Positions 22,302-35,811 are shown, counted from the stretch's first letter. The stretch: DNA of 64,000 nucleotides from Malachius bipustulatus (GCA_910589415.1 OU342639.1:8626268-8690267); one strand, 5' to 3'. Numbers and translations are program-made. The notes: a model not told the origin generated them from the letters alone.

Positions 22302-25300
22302 AAAGTGATCTTTTTATTAAAAAATACACTAGTAAGATGACTAATAAAAATTAATGCCAGGAGCGAAATTTTCCAATTTAAAAAATTTCTGGCACATTTT
22401 TCGGTGCAAAGCGCATTCAACACGAAGAAACCATCTTTCTATATAGAAAGTTCCTTTATATTTTCTATTTATCAAGAAATGAGCATAAAATAACATTCAA
22501 ATTAGATTAGGTCACAAAAATATTCGCCAGTAGGTACTTTAAATTCCCTTACTACGCAATAATAAAGCCTACTTAATTTCATTTTGATAAAACTTTATTT
22601 CAAAAAATTGGAGATTGTTACAATCGGAATATGCTTTCGATTCGAAAATCCGAAAAAACTCTCGTTAGTTTTTATAAATAATATAAACATTATTAACTAA
22701 TATTGTAGTCAAAACTTTCGAAAATTAAAAATTACACTTAGCAAAAAATAAACTTTAAAAGTTGATACTTTTTGGCCCCCTGTATAAAAAATTAATTTCC
22801 TTCATAATTGGTTTGGTAATACTCTGTTTGGTTTTTCAAAACACACATTCGGTGAATATCTAACGAATTTTGCTCAAATTTCCCCCAAAACACTTTTAGT
22901 TTTTCAAACATCATGTTTTTTCCGATTTTGAAGTTTAGGAAAACACTATTTTCTCTTGAAATAAAATTCACACCATGAATCTAGTGTGCTCAAATTTAAT
23001 TTTTTGAAAAGCACAGACTTACGACGACGAAAAAAAATTCTAAAAAAGATGGAAAACAAAAAACTTTCCCATAATATGGTATGGTGCGAACTTTATGGCG
23101 GGCACTGTTTATTGTAGCAAGCTCTGAAATTTGCAACTCATCGAGCTGTTTGGACACACAACAAGCGAAATGTGTATAACGACGAAGCTTTCATTGATCC
23201 GTCTGCGTGTTCTTATCGACCATGATTATTAAAAAAGTAAAATAAAAATAATTTTAGCTGGTAGAGAATTTAATTACAGCGCTAATGAGTTTTTAATGCC
23301 TGGCACTATTAAAAAATTACCTACAACAAAAAAACTATAGATACAAATTAATGACATCTAAAAATATATACCTAACCCTCCGATTTTATGTCGATTGTAA
23401 TAGAAGTAAAGTATTTACCTACCTATGTCAAAAAAATCAAATTTATTAAAATCCAAATATGTCTATTCGATACTGATGCCTGATTAAATTCGTTAAATTC
23501 ACGTGAATTGAGTGTCGTCTGTCGTCTTAAAGTGTCTTCGAGTTTCTTTTTTTTTCTTTTTTTCGAAATTTTTGCAGATAATTGTTTTTTATATATTATT
23601 CCTATTATTATATAATCGCGACAAAAAAAAATTTTAGTGAACAATATAAGAGCAAGTAAAGAGTTTCAATATAAACGTTATATTGAATTTGCTATACTAA
23701 ATGACGTAATTAGTTCCTATATACAGGATGTTAATTTAAAAAGACCAAACTTGAATATCTCTGAATAATTACTGATGATATTTCGTTTCAAATTAGGTAC
23801 CTATCACAAGGTGATGGGTCCATTCCGTTTAAGATTTTTTAGGGGTGGTTAACGAGAGCGAGGGGGTGAGAGATGCACATGTCAGTTTGTTGTACGTCAA
23901 AAAGTGCCCCCTATTAACAAAAACACTTCGCCCTTTTCGATTCTTGGTTCTTTTTCAGAGATATTGACCCTACATGTGTCCTACTACTGTGAATGTGGAG
24001 AATTATTTTATTAGTTAATTAAAAAAAGTTATATTCATTTATATCACAAAAAGCCACTCAGAAGTTCAATATACAGAGGGTGTTACAAAAAAGGAGGTCA
24101 AGCTCTTGGCCACAGATTGCTGGGCCAAAAATAATGACACTTTCCTTATGCCATTTTTCACATAACAATTGAATAATTTTGTTCTACCTATAATATTATT
24201 TACAAGTATCCTTCAAGTTTCATTTTTATTTCGTCCCTGTACATAGGTATACTTGATATTTCATGGCGTCGTATGCTAACATCTTCTATTCCATTCGCGT
24301 TTTCTGCTTCAACGTGTTGAAATGTAAACCTGAACAACAACAGACAATCCGGTAAAGCAGAAATCTGAACTCTGGAAGCAGATTCAAGACTAAATAGGAG
24401 GGAATCCCATTAGAGTTGGTCGACTACGCACTTGAGTGCGGACGACGCTCTGGAGACTCGAAATGGCACCTATAGGTGTTGAAGATGATGAGGATAACGA
24501 CTCATAAAAACTGACACTAGCGCTCTAAAGAAGCGTGGAAGGGTGGAATAGGAATACTTTACTTAATCATGGAAAATACTTTCGAAATAGAGAAAAGGGC
24601 CCAGGTGGCGTCTATACATCAAGGTGCCCGTTTTTTAGAGAAAATGAGTGGGGTTCTCGGTTATCTTAAAAGGCACTGGCAACATAAAAAAATTGATTTC
24701 GTTCATTTTTTAATACACGGAATAATGAGGTGAAAAAACAATCCGGCAGCCATAAGAAAAAAAGTAACGTTGAAAAAACTTTGAATATTTTTTGAAATGG
24801 CGTAGATCATTTCCTGTAGCCAAAAAAGTAAATCGTTAAGGGTACCCTTTTTGGACTCTCTATCTCCGTTAAGGGACACTTTAATTTTTTTATGACAGAC
24901 TAGGTTTATTTTGACCTCCCCTGATGCTCCCGAGAATTTAGGAGGTGATTATCGGAAACCCTGTATGTATATAAAAAAGAATAAATCTTTAATTTTCAGT
25001 TTATCAGCATATTTCAGCAACGACTGAAAATATCCTATAAATTGATCCAAAAATCGATATCACCAGAATTGGAAGTAATTTTGCGTGAGCAGATAATCGA
25101 CTGTCCTACGAATCGAGACAATAGCACAAGTTGTACCGTAAATTTATTTGTTTTCTCAAAAATGGCCGATAAAAAAATTTCAAACCAGATTTGTCCCTGT
25201 TTTTACCGTTATATCTTGAAAATGGAAAAAAGAAAATTGATTTCTTTTCAAGTCTAGTCTAGTCTAGACAGTCTAGAATTATCTGATAAAAATTATACGG

Positions 25301-26623
25301 CAAATAGGTTTCCAGAAACAGTATATAGGTAGATAGTGAAGCGCCATGCACCGCGATCTCGAACGCTTCTGGTCTTATCGCTGCCAAGAATTAGGTACCT
25401 ATATACATTATCTATAATCGTTGCCTTCGCCGGCCTTATATTCTAATAATAATTGACCGATTCAACTATTCCGATGAATTTGTATTTATCCTATAGGAAT
25501 TTACATTGTTTATGTCGCAACTAAAGTTGACATTTTTAACTTGACATTATTTTTAACTATCTATAGGTAATTAGTGGTTAGTTCCTGTTCCTGATACACA
25601 GACTACGCTCAAGCGTATTTCTGTAGTTTTATTGTATCAAACAAACGCCGTAATTGAATTCTCTTTGTAGATAATCTAAGTAACCATGCACACGTATCAT
25701 TTTTGATTAATTAAATTAGTCTGCATTTAATTGAAAATACAAACGAGGTAATCAACAGGCCAATTACCTATGCGAATAATCAATCCGGAACAGATGACTT
25801 CCCCTTCTCAAGTCAGGTCGGGTTAAATTTAGTTACTCGTGCAAAACATGCGTCGCTTTACCATTAAATTTAATTTCATATCAGAGATGTCAATTAAAAT
25901 TATATACATCCTGAATTTACTTTTCAAATTCCTGATTAAAAATACTCTTCTTAATTGGATCGTTATTATACATGATTTGCGTGTTGACTGTTGACCAGTG
26001 AAGCTAACTTCTAAGTTTCTCTTATAATGGGTTATTATAGGGTATTTGTAAGTAAGGTACTTGTATCAAATAAGGTCATCATATAGTCTAAGATCCGAGA
26101 TTAGAAATATATTTGATGATGACAAAAATTAACTGTTAAATAATATTATACTTATAGATTGATAAATCGCACATGGGTTGCCCAGCTAAATTGCGTATCT
26201 AACGGAGGATTCACCTCTGAAGAAGCATGAAAATGGATTTTTTTCTATCACGACGCATATATTTTTACATATTGGCTGTCCTGTTTTTTTTTAGAGAGAA
26301 ATTACAAAAAAAAAATGTATAAATTGAAATTCTATTACAGTAGTTACATTTTAGTTCTGTTGGGCCATTTTCCAGAAAATTGGGTAAAAGTTTTCAGTTT
26401 GTAGTGTCATTTTTGTAATGGACTTGGTTATGGCTTTAAAATTGGATATTTTTTTTAATTTTTGACATTTATTTTTGTATTAATTTTTATTGTTAAAGTT
26501 ATTAATACAATTACGAAAATGAAAACTTTGTCCTGTTTTTCTCTAAAATGGCTCAACCTACCTAAAATAATGTAACTACTGCGACAAAAGCAGCTTTTCA
26601 ATCTTATTAGCAAATGAACTATC
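22302..26623. other. intron 2, unrecognised AT-rich sequence
   Basis: No gene recognised. Fragments such as TACAGGATGTT (23722), TACAGAGGGTGTT (24072) and ACCCTGTATG (24958) resemble the ends of the foldback families described elsewhere, suggesting half-elements here. No complete inverted pair could be shown. Short frames (23423-23644, 25042-25257) show no motif. Confidence 0.4.
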
Positions 26624-26625
26624 TA

Positions 26626-27471
26626 CAGTGTGTGTCACAGGCATGGTACACCCCCTTTTTTTTTCTTTTTTTTTGGAGATAATTTTTTGAAATTTGGTAC
26701 GTCGAATATTCTCGATAGAGCGCATTTTTTAGCAGAAAATGGAATTTTTTCCCACATCCGGTTTTTCCGGAAATGTAACCAACTTTTTATTTTTAAATGA
26801 GACACCCTATATTATTATATTTTTGGATTCTATACATTTGTACAAATCCAACAATACCACATAAGTACCATTTTAAATGTCAAATTTGTTTTTATTTAAT
26901 TTTTTATTTTTCAATTATAGTGTGCCATGACTTCAGTTGTGTTCGTCACAGATGCAAAATGGGTACACCAAAATGTCCCTTATTGGAAGTAGTAGTAGAT
27001 GGTACTTCGGTACCAATATGGTACCATTTGAAACAAATGAATTCAGCTCAAAAAATCATTCCGGTGCGCATTATTTATCCATAAATCACTTAATTTAGTA
27101 CTTTGAACAAAAATTCGATTTTTATAGCATTAGATGATCCAATTGGAGTAAAACGAAATAGTCTATACGATATACACTATAATTGAGAAATAAAAAATTA
27201 AATAAAAACAAATTTGACATTTAAAATGGTACTTATGTGGTATTGTTGGATTCGTACAAATGTATAGAATCCAAAAATATAATAATATATGGGGTGTCCT
27301 ATTTAAAAATAAAAAGTTGGTTACATTTCCGGAAACCCGGATGTGGGAAAAAATTCAATTTTCTGCTAAAAACTGCGCTCTATCGAGAATATGCGACGTA
27401 CCAAATTTCAAAAAATTATCTCCAAAAATAAAGAAAAAAAAGGGGGAGTACCATGCCTGTGACACACACTG
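26626..27471. mobile_element. foldback element 3 (846-bp palindrome)
   Basis: Arms 26626-26920 and 27177-27471 are inverted copies of about 295 bases. The ends are CAGTGTGTGTCACAGGCATG and its complement, with TA on each side (26624-26625, 27472-27473), fitting a TA target duplication. Shared arm sequence includes TTCTCGATAGAGCGCA and CCAACAATACCACATAAGTA. The 256-base loop shows no recognisable protein. It lies 0.65 kb downstream of RGS exon 2 in transcription order, inside intron 2. Confidence 0.9.
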
Positions 27472-28124
27472 TATACGATTTCTCTCTTAAACAATTATTA
27501 GGGGGACCAACATTTAAAAATTAATGTGTGACTTTCATTTTCTTATGTGCAAACGGTTTGTCCCCCTCAAAACCAAATAAGTTTTGTTCGGAGAATGTTG
27601 TCCCTTCCCAATAATTTCGACTTTGACGATTTAAACTGGAGCCCCCAATTTTTATTGCGGGTTATGATTCAGCGTTGAGAAAAACAAACTTTTGTATGAT
27701 TTTTTTTTAAATTTCGCCCTCATCCTCTAAACATGGAAGACAAAAATGGCTTTCTCGAGACTTTGATTAATTTTTCATGACTCGCCAGTTGCTTCGAGGA
27801 AAAATTGCAGGGGGCAGAAGTTGTTTGGTTTTGAGGGGGACATCGTTTGCACACAAGAACCATCCCCCCACCACCACCCCTCGCATAGGGATGAGAGTGA
27901 TTTTGACGATTTAAATAGGAACCCCCATTTTTATCGAGGGTTAGGATTCAGCGTGGAGAAAAACAAAACGAATTAAAACAAGACAGTAAAAGTAAATTTT
28001 CCTTTGACTTTGAATTTTACATTAACCCAGCTGATGCAGAGTTTAGATATAATTAGCATTCTCATCTTTTAAATTATTAATCAAAGGTAAGAATTACTAA
28101 TAAAAATTAAGAAAAAATACTTAC
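27472..28124. other. intron 2 next to exon 2, with internal repeats
   Basis: A stretch at 27620-27695 (TTTGACGATTTAAAC, GCGGGTTATGATTCAGCG, GAGAAAAACAAA) is repeated in direct orientation at 27898-27968. TTTGTCCCCCTCAAAACCAA (27558-27577) is repeated in inverted form near 27820-27846. This looks like the remains of another inverted-repeat element. No gene seen. Confidence 0.5.
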
Positions 28125-28211
28125 AAAGGTTCTCCATCGCACAAATCTACGTTATTGACGCTACGAGTGGGCCCGTTTTCGCCGTTTCCTTTTCCAGGAG
28201 TGGAACCTAAA
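28125..28211 (-). CDS. RGS protein exon 2 (linker)
   Basis: An 87-base exon sits between the acceptor TTTTTCAG (28219-28212) and the donor GTAAGT (28124-28119). Joined to TG of exon 1 it starts with Cys and reads CLGSTPGKGNGENGP, then TRSVNNVDLCDGEP, ending in the split codon TT|A. In RGS17/20 the cysteine string is likewise followed by a short, variable, polar linker before the RGS domain. Consensus splice ends, correct phase on both sides and a protein-like composition support it. A DNA transposon relic begins only 105 bases upstream of its acceptor. Confidence 0.9.
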
Positions 28212-28316
28212 CTGAAAAATTCATGAAAAATTAGAGATATAAATAGATTACAATTATTATCAAAACTTTGATCAAATTTGATAGAATCTAAGACTAGTGA
28301 ACAATTATTGTACGTC

Positions 28317-30968
28317 CACGGCAATAGGAGGGCAGCTCCATTTTTGGTCACTTTTCACTTTATACATGCGTCAATATGAGAAAAAAATTGTCCATCGATT
28401 GGTGCAAAAACGAGGCAAATCCAACAATAAATAAGAAAGATATCGGAGTTTTGGGAGCTGCCTCCATTATCATTTGGTGCAAGAAAGATGCAGCTCCGGA
28501 GCTGCCTCCTTTTTGCACCAAGCGTTAGGAAATTTCCACCGTAAACAAACAAGTGCAGTGGAGAATCGTTGAGACAGTTTATCAGTTCGCATCAGTATAC
28601 ACGTGGCGTGCAGCCTTGCAACATTGTTTTAGGTGCATTGATTTGTTGGAACACGTGTTAGTTGTATTCCAGATAGTGTTCATTAATTAATTATTATTAT
28701 AATAGTAAGGTATTATTAGTATAGTGTACCTAATAATGAGTGATTTAGAGACTTCAAGTGGTATTGTTAGCCTATTTGGTGAGAGCTCAGACTTATATGA
28801 ACGAAGTCTCAACGAAAAATGCAATCAAGCAGGAAGAGTAATGATGCTGATGAAAATCTACCGAAGACTTCAAAGAAGACAAGAAAAAGCGTAAATTCGG
28901 GCTCTTGGAAGCGTAATGTCATAAAGAGGTCTATTTCGCAAGGAGAGGGTTATTTAAATTGGAAAGGAAAAGAGGTAGAAGCAAGAAAAACATGACCGGA
29001 TTGTGCATGTAAGTTCAAATGCTTCCAAAAGATATGCAATGATAGTAGAACCCTAATTTTGTCAAAATTTAATGATCTGGGAGACAGAAATATTCAAAAT
29101 ACATACTTAGGAGGGCTAATTAAAACAGAAAATATTCAACGCGTACGAGCCAAGACAGACGAGGGAAAAAACCGAAGTTGTTCTCACACATATATCATTA
29201 AATTGGGGAAGGAAACAGTTTGTAGAGCCGCTTTTGCATCAATACATGGAATATCTAAAAACGCGTGAGACGACAGAGTGAATAGGCTTTCACAAAATCT
29301 TATAGAAAAAAATTGATACACACATTGGCAGCTTCCCGCGACGTGAGTCGCACTATTAGTAGGCAGAAAAGTGCTCGATTCTATTTGTCTCCAGACTTAA
29401 ATGTCAAAAGAATGTATGAACTATACTTACAAAAAAATGAACCTGAGAGTATTGGTAATACTCAATACAAGCCCAAAGTTTCGTACGATTTTTATTTTAG
29501 ATACTTTAAGAAAAATTTTAATTACCGTTTTGGATCCCCTCGATCAGATACGTGCAAGAAGTGTGATACACTACATAACAAGTTACAAGATAAAACCATT
29601 GATGAAAAAGAAAAACAAGAACTACAAAATCAGAAGACTCACCACGAGACTAAAGCTGCTACATTTTTTTCCGATCTGAAAGAGAAAACCAAATTATGCA
29701 AAGAGAACGAAGAAGTTGAAGTACTAACATTCGATTATCAACAAAATCTTCCTTTGCCAAAGGTTCCATCAGGCGAAGCATTTTACAAGCGACAGCTTTG
29801 GACTTACAACTTCTGTATTCATTCCGGTAAGACCAGTAAAGCTCATTTTTTCATATACGATGAGACTACTGCCAGAAAATCGCCGAATGAAGTAATATCT
29901 TTTTTATATTATTATATAAATAATATCCTTCCAAAAACAGTTAAAGTGCTGTACCTCTTCTCCGATAATGCTGCTGCTCAAAATAAAAACAAGACAATAG
30001 TACAGTTTTTCCATATGGCTGTAAAATTTACACTTATTCAAAAGATTGCTACACCGTTTTCCTGAACCAGGCCACAGTTTCCTCCCGTGCGATCGCTGCT
30101 TTGGCGTAATCGAGAAATTTTTAAGGAAAAAAGACTATGTCTTTTCCCCCACCGAATACTCCAAAAATATTCAACAGGCATCAAAGTCATTTGTTACTAT
30201 CATGGGTAACCAGAATATGATTTTGAACTTTAGTGCTCATTACGAGAAGCATTTTAAAAAAGTGATTGTGAATGACAATAAAGAAAGATTCAAAATTTCT
30301 ACATATCGCATATTTCAGTATAGTAAAGATAATCCAGACGTTGTTAGTGTCAGTGTATCTACTGGTATGCCTGTGTTCTCCCATTTTTCCATTTTAAGGC
30401 TAGGTGAAAATCACCCTACTGTGCAACCAACTGTTCCAGTATACAGAACACCTTTACCCGTCAAAAAAGCCAAATATAACGACGTGATGCAGCTAGCCAA
30501 CAACTTTGTTGCTCCTGATAAAATCGACTTTTTCCGGCAATTAAAAAGTGAAAAGTCCGGAGAAGCTACTCCTACAGCTAATGTATCTGGTACTGATGAC
30601 GATGACCAAGCCGATGATTAAAATATCTCTTATCGTTTTTTAAAGACAATCAGAATGTTATTTTTATTTTCAAAATATATTTAATTTGATAACTAAACTG
30701 TATTAATTTGTTACTAGAAAAATAAACACACTTCCCTAAAATTTCAGCAAAATTGGTGCAAAAGGGGAGCAGTTCCATTTTTCAAAATGTTATAAAATAA
30801 TATACTTGCGAAAAAAATATTCAAAATTTGCATATTCTTATGAGGCATACTGTTATTTATAACATAGCAAATGTCTTGTGAACATTTGTTGAACATAGAA
30901 TTTTTAAAAAGTTTTTTTTAATTTTCCACAAAAACGTGAAAATGGAGCTGCACCCCTTTTGCTGCAAG
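28317..30968 (+). mobile_element. 2.65-kb DNA transposon relic (DUF7869-like) with TIRs
   Basis: The element starts CACGGCAATAGGAGGGCAGC at 28317 and ends with the complement of CTTGCAGCAAAAGGGGTGCA at 30968. Terminal repeats of about 30 bases share GCAGCTCCATTTT. GTC occurs directly outside both ends (28314-28316, 30969-30971), a possible 3-base target duplication. Subterminal copies of GGAGCTGC/GCAGCTCC and TTGGTGCAAAA lie in both flanks (28395-28535, 30752-30775). CAC ends, a 3-base duplication and subterminal repeats recall the CACTA/CMC superfamily, but this is not proof. It carries the broken ORF described separately and lies in RGS intron 1, antisense to the gene. Confidence 0.8.
28736..30621 (+). 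pseudogene. DUF7869-like transposase, frameshifted
   Basis: Several frames together spell one long protein, starting near MSDLETSSGIVSLFGESSD at 28736. A Cys-containing block follows (CACKFKCFQKICND, about 29003), then KFNDLGDRNIQNTYLGG (29064), DTHIGSFPRRESHY (29317), YLSPDLNVKRMYELYL (29383) and a CKKCD pair (29552). Further on are LTFDYQQNLPLP (29729), LYLFSDNAAAQNKNK (29951), and after a shift near 30035 FPEPGHSFLPCDRCFGVIEK (30058). The tail is acidic (DDDDQADD) with stop at 30619. This is the layout of a protein family widespread in insect genomes (DUF7869 in my recollection). The Asp in FDYQQ, the Asp in SDNAAAQ and the Glu in GVIEK are candidates for a DDE triad; that is inference. 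At least three frameshifts and several stops make it inactive. Confidence 0.75.
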
Positions 30969-31562
30969 GTCCTCTGAAGTGGACATTAAAAAAAAATTCC
31001 TTTTAATCAAACCCAAACGGTCTTTTTCATTAGATATACCATTTAATAGAAAGTACAATCTGATTGTTGCGTCTTATTTTTAATTTTACATTTTTTACTC
31101 TCATTTCAAAGCACTGTCAAAGCACTTCGGATGTCCGCTGTATTGTATAACCACAATACCTGTACCTGGACTGAGAGTGAGAAAAGGGCTTACAGGAGAG
31201 ATGAAAATATATCCTGCAGCATTAGCGGGAAAGAGTACCCTTCCAACTGTCGCAGGAGGAGTTCAACTCCAGCATTCGCAAGACGAAAGTGTCCACATAA
31301 GCGCTTTCCGCGTCGTGTAGAAGTGCATCTAGATTTTGCTTTGCGAGAGGAAAATCATGAAGGCTCATCAAAGTTTATGTAAAAACAGTTTGTAAAACAA
31401 AATAAAATTAAGCGAGTAGTTTTACCATAGGGGATAAACAATCAATTTCAGACATTAAATAATTCCTACCGTAATTATTAAACTTTGAAGGAATTTTAAT
31501 GAACCATTAAATGATAGAACTATAAATATCTCATTTATTTCGGCTTTGTGTTCGTATTACCA
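30969..31562. other. intron 1 of RGS gene, unrecognised part
   Basis: No recognised gene. The frame at 31131-31382 has no familiar motif. Confidence 0.4.
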
Positions 31563-32047
31563 CAGACAATAATAATAATAATGAGGAAAGTTGGAGATTG
31601 GTGGGTTGAGCTCATTTACCAAAACTCCATAATAAACCAGCCAGACAGAATCATTCGATCCGAAGACGTGGACGGATCAGACAGAAGGAGTGATAATTGC
31701 TTCAATTGACTGGCGAGTCGCTCCCACAGATGTTTGATGTCGCGTTATGGTCGCCAAGTCACTAGGCACCAATTACACAACTCCTTTAAAGAAGACCATC
31801 CGACCGTCCAGGAAGCAGCAGACAGTCTCAACGACGTCCGAGATGGCGTACTGATGAGGCGGACTGTACGGAAGGTTTCATCCTTAAATAACATCTGTGG
31901 GCGCGACTTGCTAATTCATTAAAGCAATTATCACTCCTGGCCCGTCCACGTCTTCGGATCAAATGATTCTGTCTGCTTGTAATTATGGAGCTCTGTAAAT
32001 AAGCTCATCCTATAAACCTTCTTCCACCTCATTATTATCATTGTCTG
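31563..32047. mobile_element. foldback element 4 (485-bp palindrome)
   Basis: Arms 31563-31738 and about 31885-32047 are inverted copies. The ends are CAGACAATAATAATAATGAG and its near-complement; the shared interior includes GAAGACGTGGACGG, GAGTGATAATTGCTT and CCCACAGATGTT. The 146-base loop is more GC-rich than the flanks and open in at least one frame on each strand, so it may be captured sequence. No clear target duplication was found. In RGS intron 1. Confidence 0.8.
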
Positions 32048-34798
32048 CGTTAACGAACCTAAAAAAACACAAAAAAAAAACGGTATATGTAATTATTAGG
32101 TAAATGTAACCAACGAAGCCAAATTCTTATATAAAATTAAAAACGTGTGCAAACTTGTGCGTCACATCACAAGATTTGATAAATATCTCCAGAAATATTT
32201 ATCGTGGAGAATTCCTTACCTACACGATTCGCGACTAATTTACTGTGCATGTCTAGATTTCGGGTTGATATTTTAATGTCATTTCAAAAAGAGGTTGAAA
32301 AAACTCATTGAAGAAAGCAAGGAAGGGGACTTTTGGTTCGCATGTCGTTTTTCAGAGACAACTTTAGAAGATCAAAATTATCCCAAGAAATTGGCAAGAA
32401 GCTAGTATATTTTTTACAGGAATTGGATCATTTCTTTCCATAAGATATCAAAACTTGATTTCTTGCAGAATTACCCGAGATAGGTAGGTATGATGAGTTT
32501 TATCGCGGAAATTTGAGGCAGACGTGTTACTCGATATTAAAGCAGCATATATATAGGTACGTACACCAGAGGGGTGATGCGGCAAATAAATTACATTTGC
32601 AAATAATACATTTTTCTGAAATACCTACTTATTGAGTTTTATAGTCGGAGATTTTGTTTATGAGAATGGATTTCAATTTATATCATCCAAGCGGGATATT
32701 TTATCCCATGCACCATGTGTAATGCGTCGTTCATATTAATATATTAAAAATTCCCTTTATTCCAAGTCGAGAAAATATTTTCCTTTTTCGTTTATTTTAC
32801 CAAGCACTCTACCTTCGAATCAATACTTTGCTTTTAGTCCTGGTGAGCCATTTGTCATATCAGGCATCAAATTCTGTATAAATAATTAGTATGCTGCGTA
32901 TATATAATTATCGTCATACTAAACCCAACACATTTCTGGGCAATAAAAATCCAAACCACTATAATATCGGAATTGTTTCACTGGCTTCTCTCTCTCTTAT
33001 ATATCTATATGTATAGTCACGAGACCATTTTTTGATTGATTTGTTTTATGTCATTTTCTATAAGGCTGTGTGTGTAGTTACTTGCACACACGCAATCAGC
33101 CATGCTGAGCATTATAGTTCTAGTTCCCTAAACTGTCATTATTTCTATTTTGTTTCATATTTTTGATAATTTCTCTCTCTTGTCTTCAAATTCGATTACT
33201 GTTCATTCTAGCTTTACTAAAGCATTATACATGATTGTCCCTTGCATTGTTTTTAAAATCGAAGGTTTTATTTTTACTGACTTTGATTTGGTAATTCCGA
33301 CTATGTACTAACACTTGAGTTATTATGACCCAACTTACTACTTATAGAGTGCAATATTGCAATACACAATCTATAGAACGTTAATTTAGAAAATCTACTA
33401 AAAGGACCCAAAGCAAATGCCAACTACGTATGATAAAATCGAAACCTGTAGAGTCGATTCTATTCACTTAAATTCTATGGGGTCAAATATCCACTCAAAT
33501 TTGTCCACTTCCAAGTCAAAACATCAATTTTGTCACTGCCATGTCACTGTAGACAACAGGTTAGATTCACTGACTTCATTTGAGAGTTGAACGTTGTTAT
33601 ATGGTAAGAGGTCGGCCGACCAAAAATCTACGTTATAGGTTAGGTAGGGGTGATTTTTATTTAAACAATCCGGAGTGAAATATTTTAATAACACACATGT
33701 AATTATTGTTATTGCTCTTATCACATATCACAAGAGATCAGATCATACCATTTAATTTGCATTCAGCCTGTTGCATATTGTTTATTTTTGAAAAAGTCAT
33801 TTCATCAATGTCAAAAGGAAATTTCATTGAATTATTGGGTTCAGGCATGAACTAAGAGGGGATTATAAATACTTATTGTACTTTATTTTAACTAATACGC
33901 GTTTTGTATACTTGGGATTGTTCACTTTAAAATAAATGAAACAGCTGCCATTCAATTTGCTTATTTAAAATGACCATACATGTGATAAGTTTATATTTGC
34001 GAATTTTCAAAAACTTTAATTATCATTTACCTTCTATTCATGATGAACTAGTCCATATGTCTCTTTGAATATGAATAGTATTATTATCATTTAAGCTCAT
34101 TTCTTCACAAACAATTTATTTCAACAATGATCATATTCACGCAATTGAAAACTCTCAATGCTCGCTACAATTTTCATTATCTTTTATTCATGAAACTATT
34201 TAAACGTCTCACTGTATAATTTTATTATGCCTTTGAATGCATTTTATTGATGAATTTTATTCGTCCTTATCATATTTGCAAACTCTATGTTACACGAAAT
34301 CTCTTTCGAAGCGTTAAATCTATTTTCGAAGCGTTAAATCCACTCTCCAATCTGTTATACAGGTTGTTTCATTGTGGCGTTGGATGTCCTTCGGAATCGA
34401 ACTTTATTTAAACATTCGGAGGTTAATTCAGTATACAAAAGCGATCAGCTCTGATTTAATCGATGTTGATATTTATTGAAATATTTATTTATTCTGATCG
34501 TGACCAGCATAACCGCGATCAGCTCTAGTTGCACAATGTCTATTCTCTCTGTTTTATTTATGTCTTTGCTTGCACTAAACGGTTCGCAAAGACTAACGTT
34601 AAAATGTCATGTTTCCATAATATAAGAGATTTACTTCTCAGCCCTCAACGCCCAAGAAAATGCTTGTTTATAACATGTCGTCGTGTCGTTATACACGCAG
34701 CTAGGATTTCTTTGCCATATTATTTTCTAGCTGTTCCCTCTTTAGAATCTGGCACTCTCGGTAATAAATATACAGGTTAGGGACGTTCATTTTTTACA
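32048..34798. other. intron 1 of RGS gene, unrecognised AT-rich sequence
   Basis: No coding motif recognised. Short frames at 33533-33724 and 34529-34780 are unsupported. Confidence 0.4.
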
Positions 34799-34950
34799 CC
34801 AAAAATCGTTGTTTTAATAATATCTCCTCTCTCCCAGTAACTGGCTAACTCAAGTATTTTCGTAGCCTTTGCTACGAACGAACGAAATAGGGTTACAACA
34901 CAACAAAGAAGGTCCACGGGGTTGAAACTAGACGATCACGATTTCAATCG
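34799..34950 (+). repeat. dispersed repeat D, copy 1
   Basis: This 150-base block is repeated in inverted orientation at 51895-52045. Shared runs include TTTTCGTAGCCTTTGCTACG (itself a hairpin, CGTAGC/GCTACG) and ACTAGACGATCACGAT. No coding content. Class unknown; probably the end of a larger element. Confidence 0.75.
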
Positions 34951-35811
34951 ATTTCAGGGCGGAATAGACTCAAATTCAAAGTTAGAATTCAGGGCGCCGG
35001 GAATTTAACAGAGACATTATCATTTGACATCTTTACGTCTTTATAATCATTCAGTTCGGCCACACCAAGCAGACATTTTGGTCCGCGGGCCACACTCACA
35101 GACTTGGTGCGCGTGACGCAGAATCCTTATTTAAAAAGTAGGCTACACTAAAGAATTGGACCAGTGATGCAGGATCATAATGTTTTAGTTAAGGTTAGGT
35201 AACAGTATATTGCTTACCTGCTATAGGAAAGAAGAGATTCAACATTAAAGAGATTGATTTTCGAATAAAATGAAGTTTTCTTGAAACTTTCGATGTAACT
35301 TTAAGTTTTTGATTTTATATTCAGAATGTTAGAAGTGGGTCGCTCTTCTCTTTTCAAGGTAATGAAAGACTTTTTTTTATTTATAAGCCGTTGAAATGAG
35401 TCTCGTGTCTCTAATCGGCACATACTTTAAACTTTGGAGATTTAAGAATTAACAACTTTAGATCAACTTACTTGCTTACTTGGAAAATTTAAAGAAGCAG
35501 AGCACAAATTTCATGAAAGTTTAAGCGTAATAGGTACGTATCTTGACTTAGATGATGAAAAAGACACAATTTTAATTAAATAAAAGAAATTGAGGGGTCA
35601 GAGCTTTGGTGACTTAGGAAAGCTTTAATTGAGAAAACCGTTTCCCTCATTAGATGCTTGGGAAACTCTGACCATAAAGTAAATGAATTTTAAAATTATG
35701 GGCGATTCTTAACCTATACGCATAAACTTGGGAAATGATACCTTATAGGACAAATAAACTTGTGATAAAAGCTTTTTAGTTTTTTTACGGAGATGTGTTT
35801 CATAACGAGAA
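34951..35811. other. intron 1 of RGS gene, unrecognised part
   Basis: No gene or repeat recognised. Confidence 0.4.
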
